Part shown: in pieces, positions 1-11,834 of the stretch
Position numbering within the stretch: position 1 is the stretch's first letter
How the letters are laid out: each line of letters begins with the position of its first letter
Source: Fomes fomentarius
Lineage: Eukaryota > Basidiomycota > Agaricomycetes > Polyporales > Polyporaceae
Assembly (NCBI GenBank): GCA_022606135.1
Contig: JABYQN010000003.1
Location: 1,798,001-1,862,000, forward strand
Reading direction: 5' to 3'
DNA: 64,000 nt
Notes under the pieces: generated by a model
Told to the model about the DNA's origin: nothing
Databases searched by the model: none
The model's input: the letters and a program-made list of their open reading frames with translations, nothing else
Program-made: the position numbers and the translations under genes

Positions 1-128
1 AACTATATCTAAACACCCGGACAATTAACAGGGAACACGTGCCCTTCCGCTCACGACAGTAGCAGCAATACGATACCGTCTATAGCCATCAACCACTCAT
101 CTATGCGTCCCACCCCTTTACCCGCTCT

Positions 129-2112
129 TCAAGCACCCACAGCCCTCTCCGCACAAATCCTCACAACCGCATCCTCACACGCACGATAGCTCTCGACGCG
201 GGCCGCATACACCCGCTCCTTCTCCCAGTCCGGCTCCGCGACGCACTTGAGGCGCGCACCCTCGCCATCAAGCGCGCGCATCTCCTCAAACGAGCCCGCG
301 CCCCCGTTCTCCGCGCGCCACCACGCGTACCGCGCGAGCTGCGCGCCGCCCTCCGCCGCGCCCTCCTTGCCAGCGACGAACACGCGCATGCCGAAGACGT
401 CCGCGGCGACCTGTCTGATCACCGCGTTCGCGGACGAGCCGCCCGAGAGGACTAGTCGCTGGAGTGGTGGCGCATCCGGAGGCAGGATCGCGGTTATGCG
501 CGAGCGGATCGAGAGGAACTGCGATTCGAGGATCGCACGTGGGTGTGCGGGTGCGGGGATCTCGGAATCTGAAATCGACGTGACATCGGGAACGGTGGAG
601 AAGAAGAAGTTGCCCTGGACGTTGGGAGGAATGATCTCGGGAAGCGGGAAGTAGAAGCCCATGTACCCATCGTTCCCGACTGGGCGCTGCTCAACAAGCT
701 CGTTGAAGCGTGTCCAGTGACCGTCAGCATATTGGTCGCGGACTTGTTCACGCGCGAGAGCACCGTTCTTGTAGCAGAGCATAGCGATGTGCGCGTCCTG
801 GGTTGTCGGGTGGGAGAGAAGGTGGGAGGTTGTGAACCGCTTCGGCGCGGTCTCCGCGGGAGGGATAGAGAGTAGGAGCGTCGTAGATGTGCCGAGGGAC
901 AGGATAGCATCTCCGGGCGTGGAGAGCGCGATGACCGTGGCCGGGTTGTCTCCAGTAAAAGGAGCAATACCACATTCTATCATAAACAATAGGTCACTGA
1001 CTAGGACTTGGCGTGTTTGTATGCATGTTCACAACTTACCAGGGTTGAAGCCCCACCGTTCAACCCAGTAGGGGCTGATTTTGCCCAAGAATTCGCCGCC
1101 AGGCGCCGGTTCGGGACCAATCTTTGCACGTAGTTCCGGACCGCCAGCAGCTTCAAGCAGCCGGTCGTCCCATTTGCATGTAAGAACGTCCATGAGATTC
1201 ATGCCACTCGCGTCCGATACCTCGACCGGCGCGATGGATCCGAGGAAGAGCGAGGGCATGAATGATGAGACGAGGGAGATACGGGCCGTTTTGCGATATG
1301 CCTCCGGATTAATGCGACGAATCTACGCGTCTGTGTTAATCACTGAATAGATCGGGATCCGGAACACAGAAGTGAATGAATGGAGAAACTCAAAAGTATT
1401 GAGTTCTCGATAAGGTTGTGATGGTCGGTCATTTGCAAAGGAAATTCAACAACGATTGGCACAGAAGGTAGAGCTCGCATGGAATAGATGCACGCGTTTG
1501 GAGATGTACGCACCCTTGCAATCTGGTTTGCAGTGAAACGCTCATAGGCCCGACTGCCTGTGAGATCCGCGAGAGCTTGAGCACCGCCAATGGCCTCCTC
1601 GAGCTCGCGACACTCGCGGGTCGTGGAGGAATCTTGCCAGATCGGCGCCCGGGGAAGAGAGAAGGCGTCCGGGGCCAATTGCTCCGCAAGAGGCCGCGAG
1701 GGATCGAGGGATACGAGAAGCGGTTCCGCGTCTTCCGACCAATAGACCGAACCGTGTTGCTGAGAGCACGTCATCAGCGTACAGTCGCAGGGCTATTCGC
1801 AAACTACACACATACCTGACCATCCCCCGAGATGCCAATAATGCGAGAGAAATCTACACTGGCTGCGCGCATACGCTCGAGGATTAGGTCGTACGCGTCA
1901 AGCCACATGCGGATGGGCGAGGTGACCTCGCCAGGATCGGGGCCGCGGACTGCACCGTTGGTTGTGCCATAGGTGGGGAGGTCGCGGTCGAAGTTAACGG
2001 ATGACTCGTGTACAAGGGTGCCGTCTGCATCGATGAGGACGGCCTTGAGACCTTGGGTGGAAAGATCAAGGCCGAGGAAGAGGGGATCGTCGAGGTGCGC
2101 AGACGCAGACAT
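129..2112 (-). CDS. XKS1: D-xylulose kinase (xylulokinase), multi-exon
   Basis: Phosphorylates D-xylulose to xylulose-5-phosphate in the cytosol, feeding pentoses into the pentose phosphate pathway. The N-terminus has the FGGY/actin-fold phosphate-1 motif (LGLDLSTQGLKAVLID) followed by IIGISGDGQ. The second exon begins QHGSVYW after an intron of about 56 nt ending in ctctcag. The third carries the substrate-domain segment ASGMNLMDVLTCKWDD. The last has GDNPATVIAL, the LGTSTT phosphate-2 motif and LVLSGGSSAN. The reading frame opens at an ATG (2110-2112 on the plus strand) and closes at TGA (129-131). All domains of a full-length xylulokinase are present in order with at least three introns, so the gene looks intact. 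The family call is firm; exact intron borders near 1020, 1350-1530 and 1760-1815 are inferred. Confidence 0.93.
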
Positions 2113-4366
2113 GTCTTCCGCGACTAGAAAGAAATCAGGGAGGATGAATGCTGGATGTGAGGATCCAGGGACAAACGGTGGGAGGACGAAGGGGACATCG
2201 CGGGGACTTTATACGCTAGAGGCAGGCCCGAGGGCATTCAGTCTGACGAGTGCTCACACTGAGAAAGACGAGACGCAAGGGCAGAGTCTCTGCCCCAGTC
2301 CCCCACCAGGCGGCCTAGGCGGTCCGGTCTAGCCTTCCCCGCAATTACAATTCCGGGGAAACGACGGACGCTATCCCTTTCCCGGCCCTTTCCTGCTCGG
2401 AGCCCCATGCCGAGCCTGCTTGTCGAAGCACAGTCCAAGTTACCTAAGTTATAATCCTCGAGCTGGTCAATGTATGCTTCGAATGCGTGAATGTGTACAT
2501 TTTTCCCAACAGTCGTAGTGACAGGTGGAGTACAAGTGTCAAAGGGACAGCACGACATTTGGTCGGAGTCCATACGGAACCCGGATTGCGTGCCGCGTGA
2601 CGCCACAACCACCTCGGAACAAGCCACACCTCCAAGGATGTATATCCATCCTCCATGTGAAACGCTAACCAGATTCTAGCTAGATCTCGGAGAATCGCTA
2701 CGCTGCCCATCAGTATAGTAAGTTTTTCTAAATCTGGGATCACTCGCCTTGAGACGGCGTCCGTGGACTGACAAGGCATGCTTGATGACAGCGTCGTCAG
2801 CGCGAAGAGTTTTTCAGGATTCAATGACGACGATATGGTCGTGCAGTTTGAACCGCGTTCGAGTCCTACCCTCCTCTTCAGCTGATTGAGGTCCAATGCT
2901 ACTACTTACCCCCCCTCAATCCAAAACATCATTTCTTGCCAGTACTGGCGCGAGACCACGCAATCAATTAGGTGGCAGGTACCTATCAGCCGTTACAACA
3001 CTCTACTATTTCATAGTTGCTCAATAAACATCTCTCCTGTAAGGGCTACACAAGTGATATACCTCGACAAGGTGCGTGATCCATTGGCTAAATTACTTCC
3101 AAGGTATGATTGCCAGTGCTGTCAGTCAGTACGTAGACCTGCCTCCTTGATCGGCTTGGTATTGTTGGTTTCAATAAGCAAGCAACATGCCGTGCGCAAG
3201 TGTATCATGCTTCTCTGCCAGAGTAGTGCTCTCACAGTGGGAGGCGACCGTATTCTCTTCATGCTAAAATAGGTGCCTCGGGTTTGTTGAGGACGCAGCG
3301 AAAATAGGACGCTCCCTTGTCAACTTGAATGCAGTCGCCGCACTGTGATGCGTTGGAAAAACGAACCCAATTCGCCTACGCTTCCCCCTGCAAACGACAT
3401 GTGAACGCAAGGCTCAATGCGACCTGCCCATCAAACCCTTTGCCGTCAACTCGTCGCCCATCTTCTCAGTTCTTTGCTGTTACTGTACTATAACATTCCA
3501 TATCCTACATTGTCTCAACCCCTCGGCTACCCTCTGCACCCTTCAGTACGATATGCAACGCATGCTTGCCTTTGTGCAGGGACCAGCCCCGCTATCAGTC
3601 GTCTCTCGCGTAGCGGATTGTTGCGTTCACGGGCTCAACAACCCTCTCACACCGCAGCCCCCATTGCGTCACGACGCCTTGTATGCGTTCAAGGATGGAA
3701 AAACGATAGGACAAGTGTCCCTGAATCTCCCTAACGCACTTAACCTCTTGCCCTCTGTACCGTGGATTCTTCTGCCAGTTCACGATTCACAACTCACCCG
3801 CTATCGGCGGTTTGAAGGGGCTGAGCCTGAGGGATTACCGTCAGATTCGAGATACTGCTCTCACTTGGTGAGCGTAGCCAAAGAAACCTTATCTTCGCCT
3901 ATCTTCGCGTGGTAGTATGACGTCCTTCCCCACATCATAGATCATAAATTCTGTCTGCATAGGGGAGACTGGCGTAGTAGACAATAGAGCTCTATGTCAA
4001 ACCCTGTCAAACCTCGGGAACTCCTGCTGAGCACGTTTGCTCCACGTGAGGGGTGTGGGTACATCCTCCAAATGTAGTATGTTTCGGAAGCTTAGTCATA
4101 TGTTGCGGACGGTCTTAGAGACCCTGGTTCCAACTCATCAGCTCACCTCCTCCACTTGAAGATACCGTTCATTTTCTTGGAATCTGTCGCAGGGACGGTC
4201 TCAAACAGCACCCGCTGTCATCACGCATTTTGTACTATAGATATCACCCAACTCTTCTCATAAGTTCACTGAACCTACCCTGGTTGGCACTGCGTCAGTA
4301 GTAGTACTAGTAGGTGACAATCTGATCGTCCGCTCATCGGAGATTAGTCTCATTACTACAGGCAGG
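2113..4366. other. Intergenic, no convincing gene
   Basis: About 2.25 kb between the xylulokinase start and the acetyltransferase start. Open frames here are short, lack recognisable domains and overlap in several frames. The part next to 2113 should hold the xylulokinase promoter and the part just before 4367 the acetyltransferase promoter. I see nothing else that I can support. Confidence 0.5.
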
Positions 4367-5179
4367 ATGGCGGCTACAGAGAAAGATCCCAAACAACTAA
4401 CCATTGCGAAGACATTGAATCATGTTCCCTGGTCCGAGCAGTACGAGCGAATGATCTCGGGCATGCTGTGAGTTTACGATTCATCATGATGCTCCCTATC
4501 TTCGGGACTTTCATCCTGCATTGTCATGCGACACGCGATCTCGATTCACTTTCTTCCCCTTCCCAGCGAGCAGCCAGTCTCATCGCCAATTCATCGCAGG
4601 TACGACCCGCAGGTCGATGCCTTAGCTAAAGCGCGCTTCCGCGCCCGCGCCTGGGCGCACAAGTACAACACCACCTTCCCCGAGTCCTGCACGGACTCCG
4701 CCTCGCTTGCAAAGTACCGGCTCGCGGCGCTGCGCGAGATCATCGGCGAGCTCAAGGACGATCACGTCTTTATCGAGCCGCCCCTCCGCATCGACTACGG
4801 CTGCAACATCCGCCTCGGCGCGCGCTTCTACGCGAACTTCAACCTCACCATCCTCGACTGTGCTCTTGTCACGATCGGCGACAGGGTCATGTTCGGCCCC
4901 AACGTCTCCATCTATGCTGCCACGCACGAGACGGAGGTCCAGAGCCGCCGCGACAACATCGAGTTCGCGAAGCCGGTGACCATTGGGGACGACTGCTGGA
5001 TTGGAGGCTACGTGGTTATTCTGCCCGGTGTGACTATAGGGGAGGGGTGTACGATTGCGGCGAGCTCGGTGGTCACAAAGGACATCCCGGCGTGGAGTGT
5101 TGCCATGGGCTCGCCCGCGAAGGTGGTAAAGAAGGTGACGCCGGTCGACAAGGTCGGGAAGAACTGGAACCGGTCGTAA
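4367..5179 (+). CDS. Sugar/maltose O-acetyltransferase (hexapeptide-repeat, LbH fold)
   Basis: Predicted acetyl-CoA-dependent O-acetyltransferase of the maltose/galactoside acetyltransferase (Maa/LacA/NodL) family; in fungi these are cytosolic and their natural acceptor is uncertain. Two exons: 4367-4467 encodes MAATEKDPKQL...ERMISGM, then an intron (gtgagt to tcgcag), then 4600-5179. Splicing restores the family's N-terminal motif ML-YDPQVDALAKAR. The C-terminal half is a left-handed beta-helix built of [LIV]-G-x4 hexapeptides: NIRLGARFYANFN, VTIGDRVMFGPNVSIYAATHET (His of the catalytic HE/HP type), KPVTIGDDCWIGGYVVILPGVTIGEGCTIAASSVVTKDIP, and the closing GSPAKVVKKV. The spliced product is 226 residues, a normal length. 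The gene appears intact. Confidence 0.93.
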
Positions 5180-5599
5180 GAAAATACGGTTATGATAGTA
5201 GAATGAAGTGAAGTGTTTGCTTCGTACGTCTCTGTAGGGTCCACGGTCCCGTCTCTTCACCTCATTGCTCAATGGTATCATGATATCCTCATACTTGTAG
5301 CAATGGCGCACTCCAATCTGGATCCCTCGACCACCAGAGGGCTCTGCCCTCATGGGCAACAAACAAAATACCCTCGATCCCCAACGAACACTAGTGACTC
5401 AGTCAGATCACTGTTTAGATGTTAAGGGTCGATCCAGGTGAACAGAATCAAATACAACATCTTTCTGTATCCCTCATCCTCTGAAAAGCTGGCAGTCACT
5501 GGTGCAGATGAGCATAAGGTATACAACAAGATTAAGTCCCTTACTATACATTGACCTCGTACATAGTAGGCATCGACTTAGTGTGTAGATGTATGTATG
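5180..5599. other. Intergenic between convergent genes
   Basis: About 420 bases between the stop of the acetyltransferase and the stop of the WD40 gene, which converge here. It should contain both 3' untranslated regions. No other feature seen. Confidence 0.5.
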
Positions 5600-6887
5600 T
5601 CAGGTTCTATCTGCGCGAGTCTCTAACTCGGGATCAGAGTAGCGCGAGAGCACATCTTGTGTTCTCCGAATATGCATAGTCCCATCTTCGAGCTCCGCAC
5701 CAGAGACCAAGATGCTCCCATTTCCGGAAAACGAGACATGCGTGACGCCAGCTTTGTGTTCGGTGAACGTCTCGAGGCATAGCCCGTCGCTCGTTCTCCA
5801 CAACCGTACGGTATGGTCCGCGGATGCAGTCGCAATGTACTCTCCATCCGGATAGAACGAGAACGCACGGATGGGACCCGTGTGCCCATCGAGTCGAACA
5901 GAGTGGTATGGGCCCCCTGCCGATAGGTCGTACACTATCATAGAGTAGTCCGGGCTGGGGCTCGCACCTCGGCTTTCCTCCTCTAACGAGCCTCCCGAGC
6001 CTTGCAATACTCCGAGGCGCAGCCCAACCGGCGAGAACGCCACATGATAGGATGCGGAGAGTAGGCCAGGCTCACACAGCCTCCACGGGCGGCGAAGGGG
6101 GATCCCGGTCAAGACGTCCCAGGACCAGACCATGCCACAGTTTGACACTGCAACAAGGGAGGCGTGTGATGAGTCAAAGGTCGCGGCGATCACCTCCTCG
6201 AGCACAGGGCTACCGCCATGGTGATCGGACATTGGCAGCATATACTCTAGGTGAAGGCTGGGGATATCGGGCGTGAGGTCCCATACCAGCAATGCGCCCC
6301 GCCTGTGCCAGTCCGCAAGCCAATGCTCATCACGAGACACTGCGAAGGCGGAGCCGCGCCGGAGGAGCGAGGAGTCCGAGCGGACTGCTGGAGCTACTGT
6401 GGAGGGCTCTCTATCTGGGTATTGGAGATCCAGGATGCCGATATGACCGTGGTCGGTCATGTATGCAATCTTGGAGGTGGAGTAACAGATGTATGACATG
6501 ACCACCGGTGCGACGTGCTTGAGTGACAGAGTGTTGTTACCCGAGTTATCGTGCCAGGGGTTGATACGCTTCTTGTTCTCGTAGTCTAAGACGACCATTT
6601 CGCCGTCAGCCTCGCCCGAGTCATTCCCATTGATCATAGCGAGATAGTTAAAATGAGGGGAGGAGTAGGCTGGCCCTAGAATCCAGTCTTGGTTGTCGGC
6701 ACTGTAATCGTACTTGATAAAGCTTGCCTCGTTCTCGACGTCCCAGAAATAAAGAATGGAGTCGCTGTATCCGATTGCCACCCATTCGCCAGAGTAAGAC
6801 ACTGCAAGCGCCATAAGGTCGCCGTCCTGGTGACGATGATCATAGTGGCACGGATATAAGAGGCCAATCAGCGTCGACAGCAATTCT
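5600..6887 (-). CDS. WD40-repeat protein (5' end uncertain)
   Basis: A long open frame encodes a beta-propeller. Clear WD40 repeats near the C-terminus are DGHTGPIRAFSFYPDGEYIATASADHTVRLWRTSDG and EHKAGVTHVSFSGNGSILVSGAE (only parts shown as motifs). More degenerate blades precede them (GDLMALAVSYSGEWVAIG, SAFAVSRDEHWLADW, VAVSNCGMVWSWDVLTG). WD40 proteins act as scaffolds; no partner can be named. Coding similarity extends upstream of the first in-frame ATG, to a LLSTLIGLLYPC segment just after a cag acceptor at about 6888. A 5' exon must therefore lie further upstream. The neighbouring F-box gene ends exactly there on the same strand, so the two may be one F-box/WD40 gene (see findings). 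The stop at 5600 is clear. Confidence 0.8.
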
Positions 6888-8192
6888 GTTGGGAATGCTG
6901 AAACTCACCGCATTCGATCACGTACGCTGATTCTTCCGTGGAAGAGACGAGAACGCGACTCAGGCTCGACCTATACCGTTCGTTCCAGCTCGGACTTGCT
7001 GGGGCAAACAGGAAACGGAGAGGATGGACAGATTGAGGATGCGCCTTCTTAGTGTCGCACAGAAGTCGGTCTAGCCGCTGCCATTTCAGACTAGTTTCAG
7101 GATCGGTGATGGTTAGGAAAATAGAGTAGGCCTGGCACGGTCGTAGGTCAACGACAAGCACCCTGAACGTCGGAGAAAAGCCATTGGCGAGAGTCTGTAT
7201 CACATATTCAAGGAAGTAACACGAAGGAGACAGATCGAGGCGCTGGCACGGGATGATCCTGAGCGAAACGAGTCGAGGACACAGGATCCTCCAATGTGGA
7301 AGGACGACTGGTGATGTTATTTGTAGTCAGTATGATATCACAGAAAATCCATTTATATCATACGCGCACTATCTTCTAGACGGGAATCGATCGCTGCGTA
7401 CTCCAAATCGAATGTCAGGTCTTCCAGCAACGGATACGTCGTCTCCGCATGCAAAATATCCCAGATGAAATTCGTAGTTTCCATCTTTCGAAGGTGGATG
7501 CGTCGGTCAATACGAGTGCCCAGCCATGCAGTGAGCACTTACCCGAAGTACAGTCATCCGAGGCAGCGGGCTCAAGAGATGAACTTGAAAACGATGCCAA
7601 AGCAGGCTAATTCCTGCTTGTATGTATGCCCCTCGAAGCGAAGGACTCGCACCATCGGAAACCCTCGAAGAAGTTTGTAGAGCTGATATGAGGAGTCAAA
7701 CTCCAGAAACGATAGCCGCAGCTCCTGAAGAGCTGCATATTGGGGGAAGGCGGCGAGGGCCCTCGCGCTCACGGAGAGGTATCCACGCAGCGAACCTTTG
7801 AGTGCGTCCAAGTGCCAGCAGAGTAAATTCGGAAGATAGGATAACAGTGCCACCACCGCGCTGTCTAAGACAGATTCGTTGAGAAAATGTGTCGTGGATT
7901 CTGCAGGATGATCGGATGTGGCTGACGAGTCAATCGTGGCAGTATGGGTCGGGTTCGGCCTCGCGATCCTCACGACCCGCACGACGGTCCTGAGCGTGCT
8001 CGTGGAGCGAAGGACGCAGCAAAGTGCATAGAGTTGCTTCAAAGTGGTGATATGAACCTCGCGGAACAGGTAGCTACGGCTTCGAGGGACCCATCCTTGA
8101 CATACGAGTGCGCAGTTGCGCAGGGAACGCTCGTCGTCTGCGAGTTCATCGATGATTCGCTCAGCGATCTCCAGATAAACTGCAGTAGGCAT
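6868..8192 (-). CDS. F-box domain protein (multi-exon, model uncertain)
   Basis: F-box proteins are substrate adaptors of SCF ubiquitin ligases, binding Skp1 through the F-box. The ATG at 8190-8192 opens MPTAVYLEIAERIIDELADD...SLRNCALVCQGWVPRSRSYLF, a typical basidiomycete F-box with the L-P-x-E/I, CALVC and W signatures. Downstream are leucine-rich segments (LLSYLPNLLCWHLDALKGS, LQELRLSFLEFDSSYQLYKLL). After one or two introns near 7570-7250 comes a C-terminal part with SLKWQRLDRLL, the usual end region of these proteins. The frame changes around 7575-7600 could not be resolved into a clean splice, so a frameshift is possible. The last readable residues abut the WD40 open frame. Confidence 0.6.
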
Positions 8193-8531
8193 GATAGGTT
8201 ATTGACCGCGAGCGAGAACACTCAGCCAGCTGTTATAGTGTCGCAGGATGAGGGAGCGAGGAAATCGCGGCCGGAAACAAAGGAGTGCACGCACGCCCCC
8301 GCCGGAGAACACGGCAACTCCCGTTGCATGGGACTGCTTTACATACTGCGCGTGCGCAGTCATGGACCCCATGAATTTGGCGCGACCCAGTGAGCCCAAG
8401 TCATGAGAATTCGAGCGTGGTCTCACTAATAGTGATCTATCAACACTACGATAAACACGCACACGAAAGCAAGGGGCGTTACACTTAGCTCGTAAATTAC
8501 GCAAATACACCCCCGCATCAGCCTCACCGGC
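8193..8531. other. Intergenic, promoter of F-box gene and 3' region of PUS1
   Basis: About 340 bases between the F-box ATG and the PUS1 stop codon, both on the minus strand. No independent coding signal. Confidence 0.45.
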
Positions 8532-10838
8532 TTATCCCTCCAGATCCGCAAGCTCCTCCTTGTCCAGCGGCAGCTGCGTCTCTTCCTCCTCTTCGCTCTC
8601 TTCGTTTTCGATCGACGTCGCGTTCTCGCCCGATACTCCAGCTGGGAACGATGTCGCGTCGAAGCGCTTTTTCTCCCGGAACGGATTCGGGCGGTGCTCG
8701 CCTCGCTTGATGACGGCCGTCGCGGGGATGACACCCTTTGGGTTAAGGTACTCTAGATCGTGCCCGGCGTATGCGTCTACGGACCTGATCCATCCGTCGA
8801 AGCTGTACGGGTGATTCATGGAATATGAATGATCAGCGTTGTCACGTACCGCGCAATCGATGGGCTGGAAGCACTGAGCACTGAGGGCGGGGCGCGTACG
8901 AATACTCACATGCCGAACTGGTCCTCTATCGAACGCATCTTGGAGTAGATGTGGTATTGCTTGAAGTCGTCCAGCTGCGTCCTGTGCACCTCGAAATCGA
9001 TAGGCGGCCGGTATTCAGCGTCCGACGGCTGCAGCTTCTCGTTCACACTGGCCATGCGCCGGCTGTAGCTCTCGAAGATTGGGTATTCCAACAAGAGGCC
9101 GAGCGCGGGCATCTTGGGAATGAAGACTTGTCGAGGACCGTACATCTGCGCACGGAAAAGGGAGATGGTGAAAATGCGGTGGGCGATGGGCAGTGAGTTC
9201 GTGATCGACGGCAGTGCGTGAGAAGGGCGATTGAGATAGCAGGTAGGATAGGGGCAAAGTCCAAGACGTACCTCTTCGATGAGATGTGGCGGTGTGCCCG
9301 TACGGCATAAGAGGACGAGGACTGAGATCATCTTACGCTGCGGAGAACCCGCTGATCCATCACCGTACAGTGTCCGTGATGGCTAAAGGACTTACAATCT
9401 ATCAGGTACAGGTGAGCTGCTGACGCCACGGCTATGAGCGGGAGTTGCTTACCTGGTGCAGCATGAAGCTCTGTCCATGCAGCAGTACTGCGATCCACTC
9501 CGTATCGCCATACACAGCAGGATCCAGAATCTCACATTGTGATGCATGGAGTGTCCGCAAGAATAACGACATTGAGAAAAGCTCACCTCAATTGACTTCA
9601 AGAATCGCTGACAGCTGCGATCCCGGAAGTCCCTCCCAATCGTGAAATTGTGGAAGTTGTGTGACCCCTCAAATTTCTTCGCAGTCTCCCGGAGGACTGC
9701 GAGCTGTTCAGGGGCGATTCGGTATCCGCGCTTTCGTCGCAAGTCGTCCTGCAGGCTCGCCTGCTCCGCTCTTGTTTCTTCCCAGAAGGGGTGCGATGGA
9801 CACTCAGCGCCCTGTCCCTTCAGACTGTTGTGAAGGCCACTGCCAGGCTTTGGGGGTATCATGAGATATGACGGGAAGAAGTATGTGTACTTTCGGCTGT
9901 CGCATGTCCTGTCAAACGGCCGAACGAGTGGTTCAGTAGATGAGCAGGCCGTGAGGCAGGAGTTAGACGGACGTTCGCGCGTTGAACGAATTTTGGACGC
10001 GGAGCTGCACACACATGAACATGAGCTAAGGAGTAGAGCGAAGACAGATGGACGTACAATGCTCCATAATCGAATTTCCGGCGGTAACTCTTCGTTTATC
10101 CTCCCGACGAGATCCTTCACTCCAGGTATGGTAGTGATGAGTTTCATGGACACAACGTTACCCGCTGCGTGCACTCCTGCATCTGTCCGAGCAGCTCTAC
10201 CCAACTTGACCTGCATGTACCGAATGTGGCCGACCGCATATAGTCACACTTGATGGGCTCACCTTCGTCGGGTTATCTGAGTTATCCTGCGAGACTGCCC
10301 CGACCTTGATGAGCGCATCGAAGAGCACCCCTTCTATCGTGCGTAACTTCGGGTCGGGTTGACTAGGTGTGTTGTCTTTATTATGACTCGCCAGTAGCAC
10401 TCTGTAAGATAGATATACGCACATTTGCATGCCATTATAGCCATCCCCGCAGAACCCAATGAGCAGCGCGCAGGGTCTCTTCGGTAATCGGGGTGGCTTG
10501 GACTCGCCGTTCTCTGGCGCAGGAGCGTCCTCACCCTCAGGACGAGTGCCTCGACGGCGACTGCGAACGTACTCCTTGTCCTTGTCCTTGCCTTTCTTCC
10601 CCTTCTGCTTTTTCTTCCCATCCCCGCGTTTGTCCCCTTTGACCTTTGTTTCAGACGTCTCACCCTCACCCTCGCCCTGAGCCATATTCCCACTCTCTTC
10701 AGCCGTTATTTCGGTGTTCTTGGGCCGTTTTGACGCGGCCGCGGCCTCGTCTGAGGCATAATCTTGCGGTCTCTTCAGGCTGGGACTCGGTGCAGCCGAC
10801 GGCTCGGTGGTGCCGACAGGCGGAGGGTCAACTTCCAT
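8532..10838 (-). CDS. PUS1: tRNA pseudouridine synthase 1 (TruA family)
   Basis: Converts uridine to pseudouridine in tRNAs and some other RNAs in the nucleus, and in mitochondria for some isoforms. At least seven exons carry the TruA family in order: [19 protein letters not shown] (first beta-strand motif); [41 protein letters not shown] around 10190-10165 with the catalytic Asp in [33 protein letters not shown]; and the split [14 protein letters not shown], the conserved HQIRKM motif. The basic lysine-rich segment after the first 60 residues ([15 protein letters not shown]) could be a nuclear localisation signal. The C-terminus is acidic ([10 protein letters not shown]). The ATG at 10836-10838 gives MEVDPPPVG; the same frame is open upstream to 11033 (see next entry). 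Intact. Confidence 0.95.
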
Positions 10839-10991
10839 TGCGTAAGTTCTTCCGCGAACGATTCGCTGTGGCCAACAGTTGCAATACAATGTGCGTCGAG
10901 AGCGGTCGAGAAGACAAGCCCCGCGCTTCAGAATGGAGGTAGAGGAGCAAGGAGCAAGTCTGGTGACGGCGAGAAGTCTGACTCTGAGCAT
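10839..10991 (-). other. PUS1: Possible N-terminal extension of PUS1: mitochondrial presequence
   Basis: The PUS1 first exon stays open upstream of MEVDPPP. From an in-frame ATG at 10989-10991 it reads [20 protein letters not shown] followed by a stretch rich in Arg and without acidic residues until a single Asp, then GRTYA just before MEVD. This is the composition of a cleavable mitochondrial targeting peptide. Animal PUS1 is known to give nuclear and mitochondrial forms from alternative starts. Use of this start here is inference. Confidence 0.5.
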
Positions 10992-11834
10992 GCCGCATCT
11001 CGGCGTCTGCCAATCCTTCAACTTCCCGCACAAAGTCGAGGTGCGTTCTCACATGGACATTCGAGCTGACGTGGTCATGATATCGCACAGCGGAGCGTAG
11101 CATTGGTGTCGGAGAGGTGGGTGAGAGATTGGTACAGGGTAAGCCAGAAAAATAGAGACTTCGTCCATATTTGTTCCACGCACGTTTCCCACCGCCTCTC
11201 CCCCCCCCCCCCCTTCCAATCCACACCGGCGGTCCGTCCAGATAGCGAGGACCACGTCGATGCCGAGAAGTACTCAAAAAGGACTGAAATACCGCGATGA
11301 CCAACGAGGTACTCCCTAACCAACTTGAACCATAACCTGCATCCGAAGTGGGCGTCGGATATCTTGTCTGAGTCGGCCACGAGGAGATCAGCATGACTTC
11401 TCATTTACCTACAAAGTGTGGCCTTCCATCCCGTGCAGCCAGAACTAATGCATAGCCGGTCGTACGAGGAACAGTAGCCAATCATGTCCCGGTTGAGTAC
11501 AGGCGAGCACCCCCAAACAACTGGTCTCGGACTCTTGATACTTTGTGTGTCGGTATTGCATGCTTGGGCAAGCTGTCTATGGATCACCGATGCCGTGGCA
11601 TGGGTGCGAGAAGAATGAGGAGCGAAGGAAATGCATTTAAGATTAGAAACGAGAGGTCAATTTATATATGGGCGTCTATCCGGCATATAAAAGTCTTTGG
11701 CGGGCATGAGCCCATCTCGAGAAAACCCTCCGACGCCTTTCGTGCTTGCTTCTGACTCGTGCTTTCCTCCGCGGCCTGCTGGCAAACAACCATAGATATA
11801 TTCCATAATATTTCCCTAGACTTTACGACTAGTC
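10992..11834. other. Intergenic between divergent PUS1 and MTHFR genes
   Basis: Shared promoter region of two divergent genes. It contains a homopolymer of C near 11200-11214. No convincing gene. Confidence 0.5.

Noticed and set aside
247..654. Plus-strand open frame within xylulokinase
   Set aside because: It is antisense to the conserved last exon and has Arg/Ser-biased shadow composition.
2444..2896. 150-codon minus-strand open frame upstream of xylulokinase
   Set aside because: No family, no neighbouring exons and no conserved-looking segments.
4622..5362. Long minus-strand open frame over the acetyltransferase
   Set aside because: Antisense shadow of a well-conserved hexapeptide gene; its Asp/Glu/Val/Arg-rich composition is typical of the reverse frame of high-GC coding sequence.
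11200..11214. C homopolymer as a regulatory element
   Set aside because: A simple homopolymer in a promoter region; length may also be a sequencing artefact.
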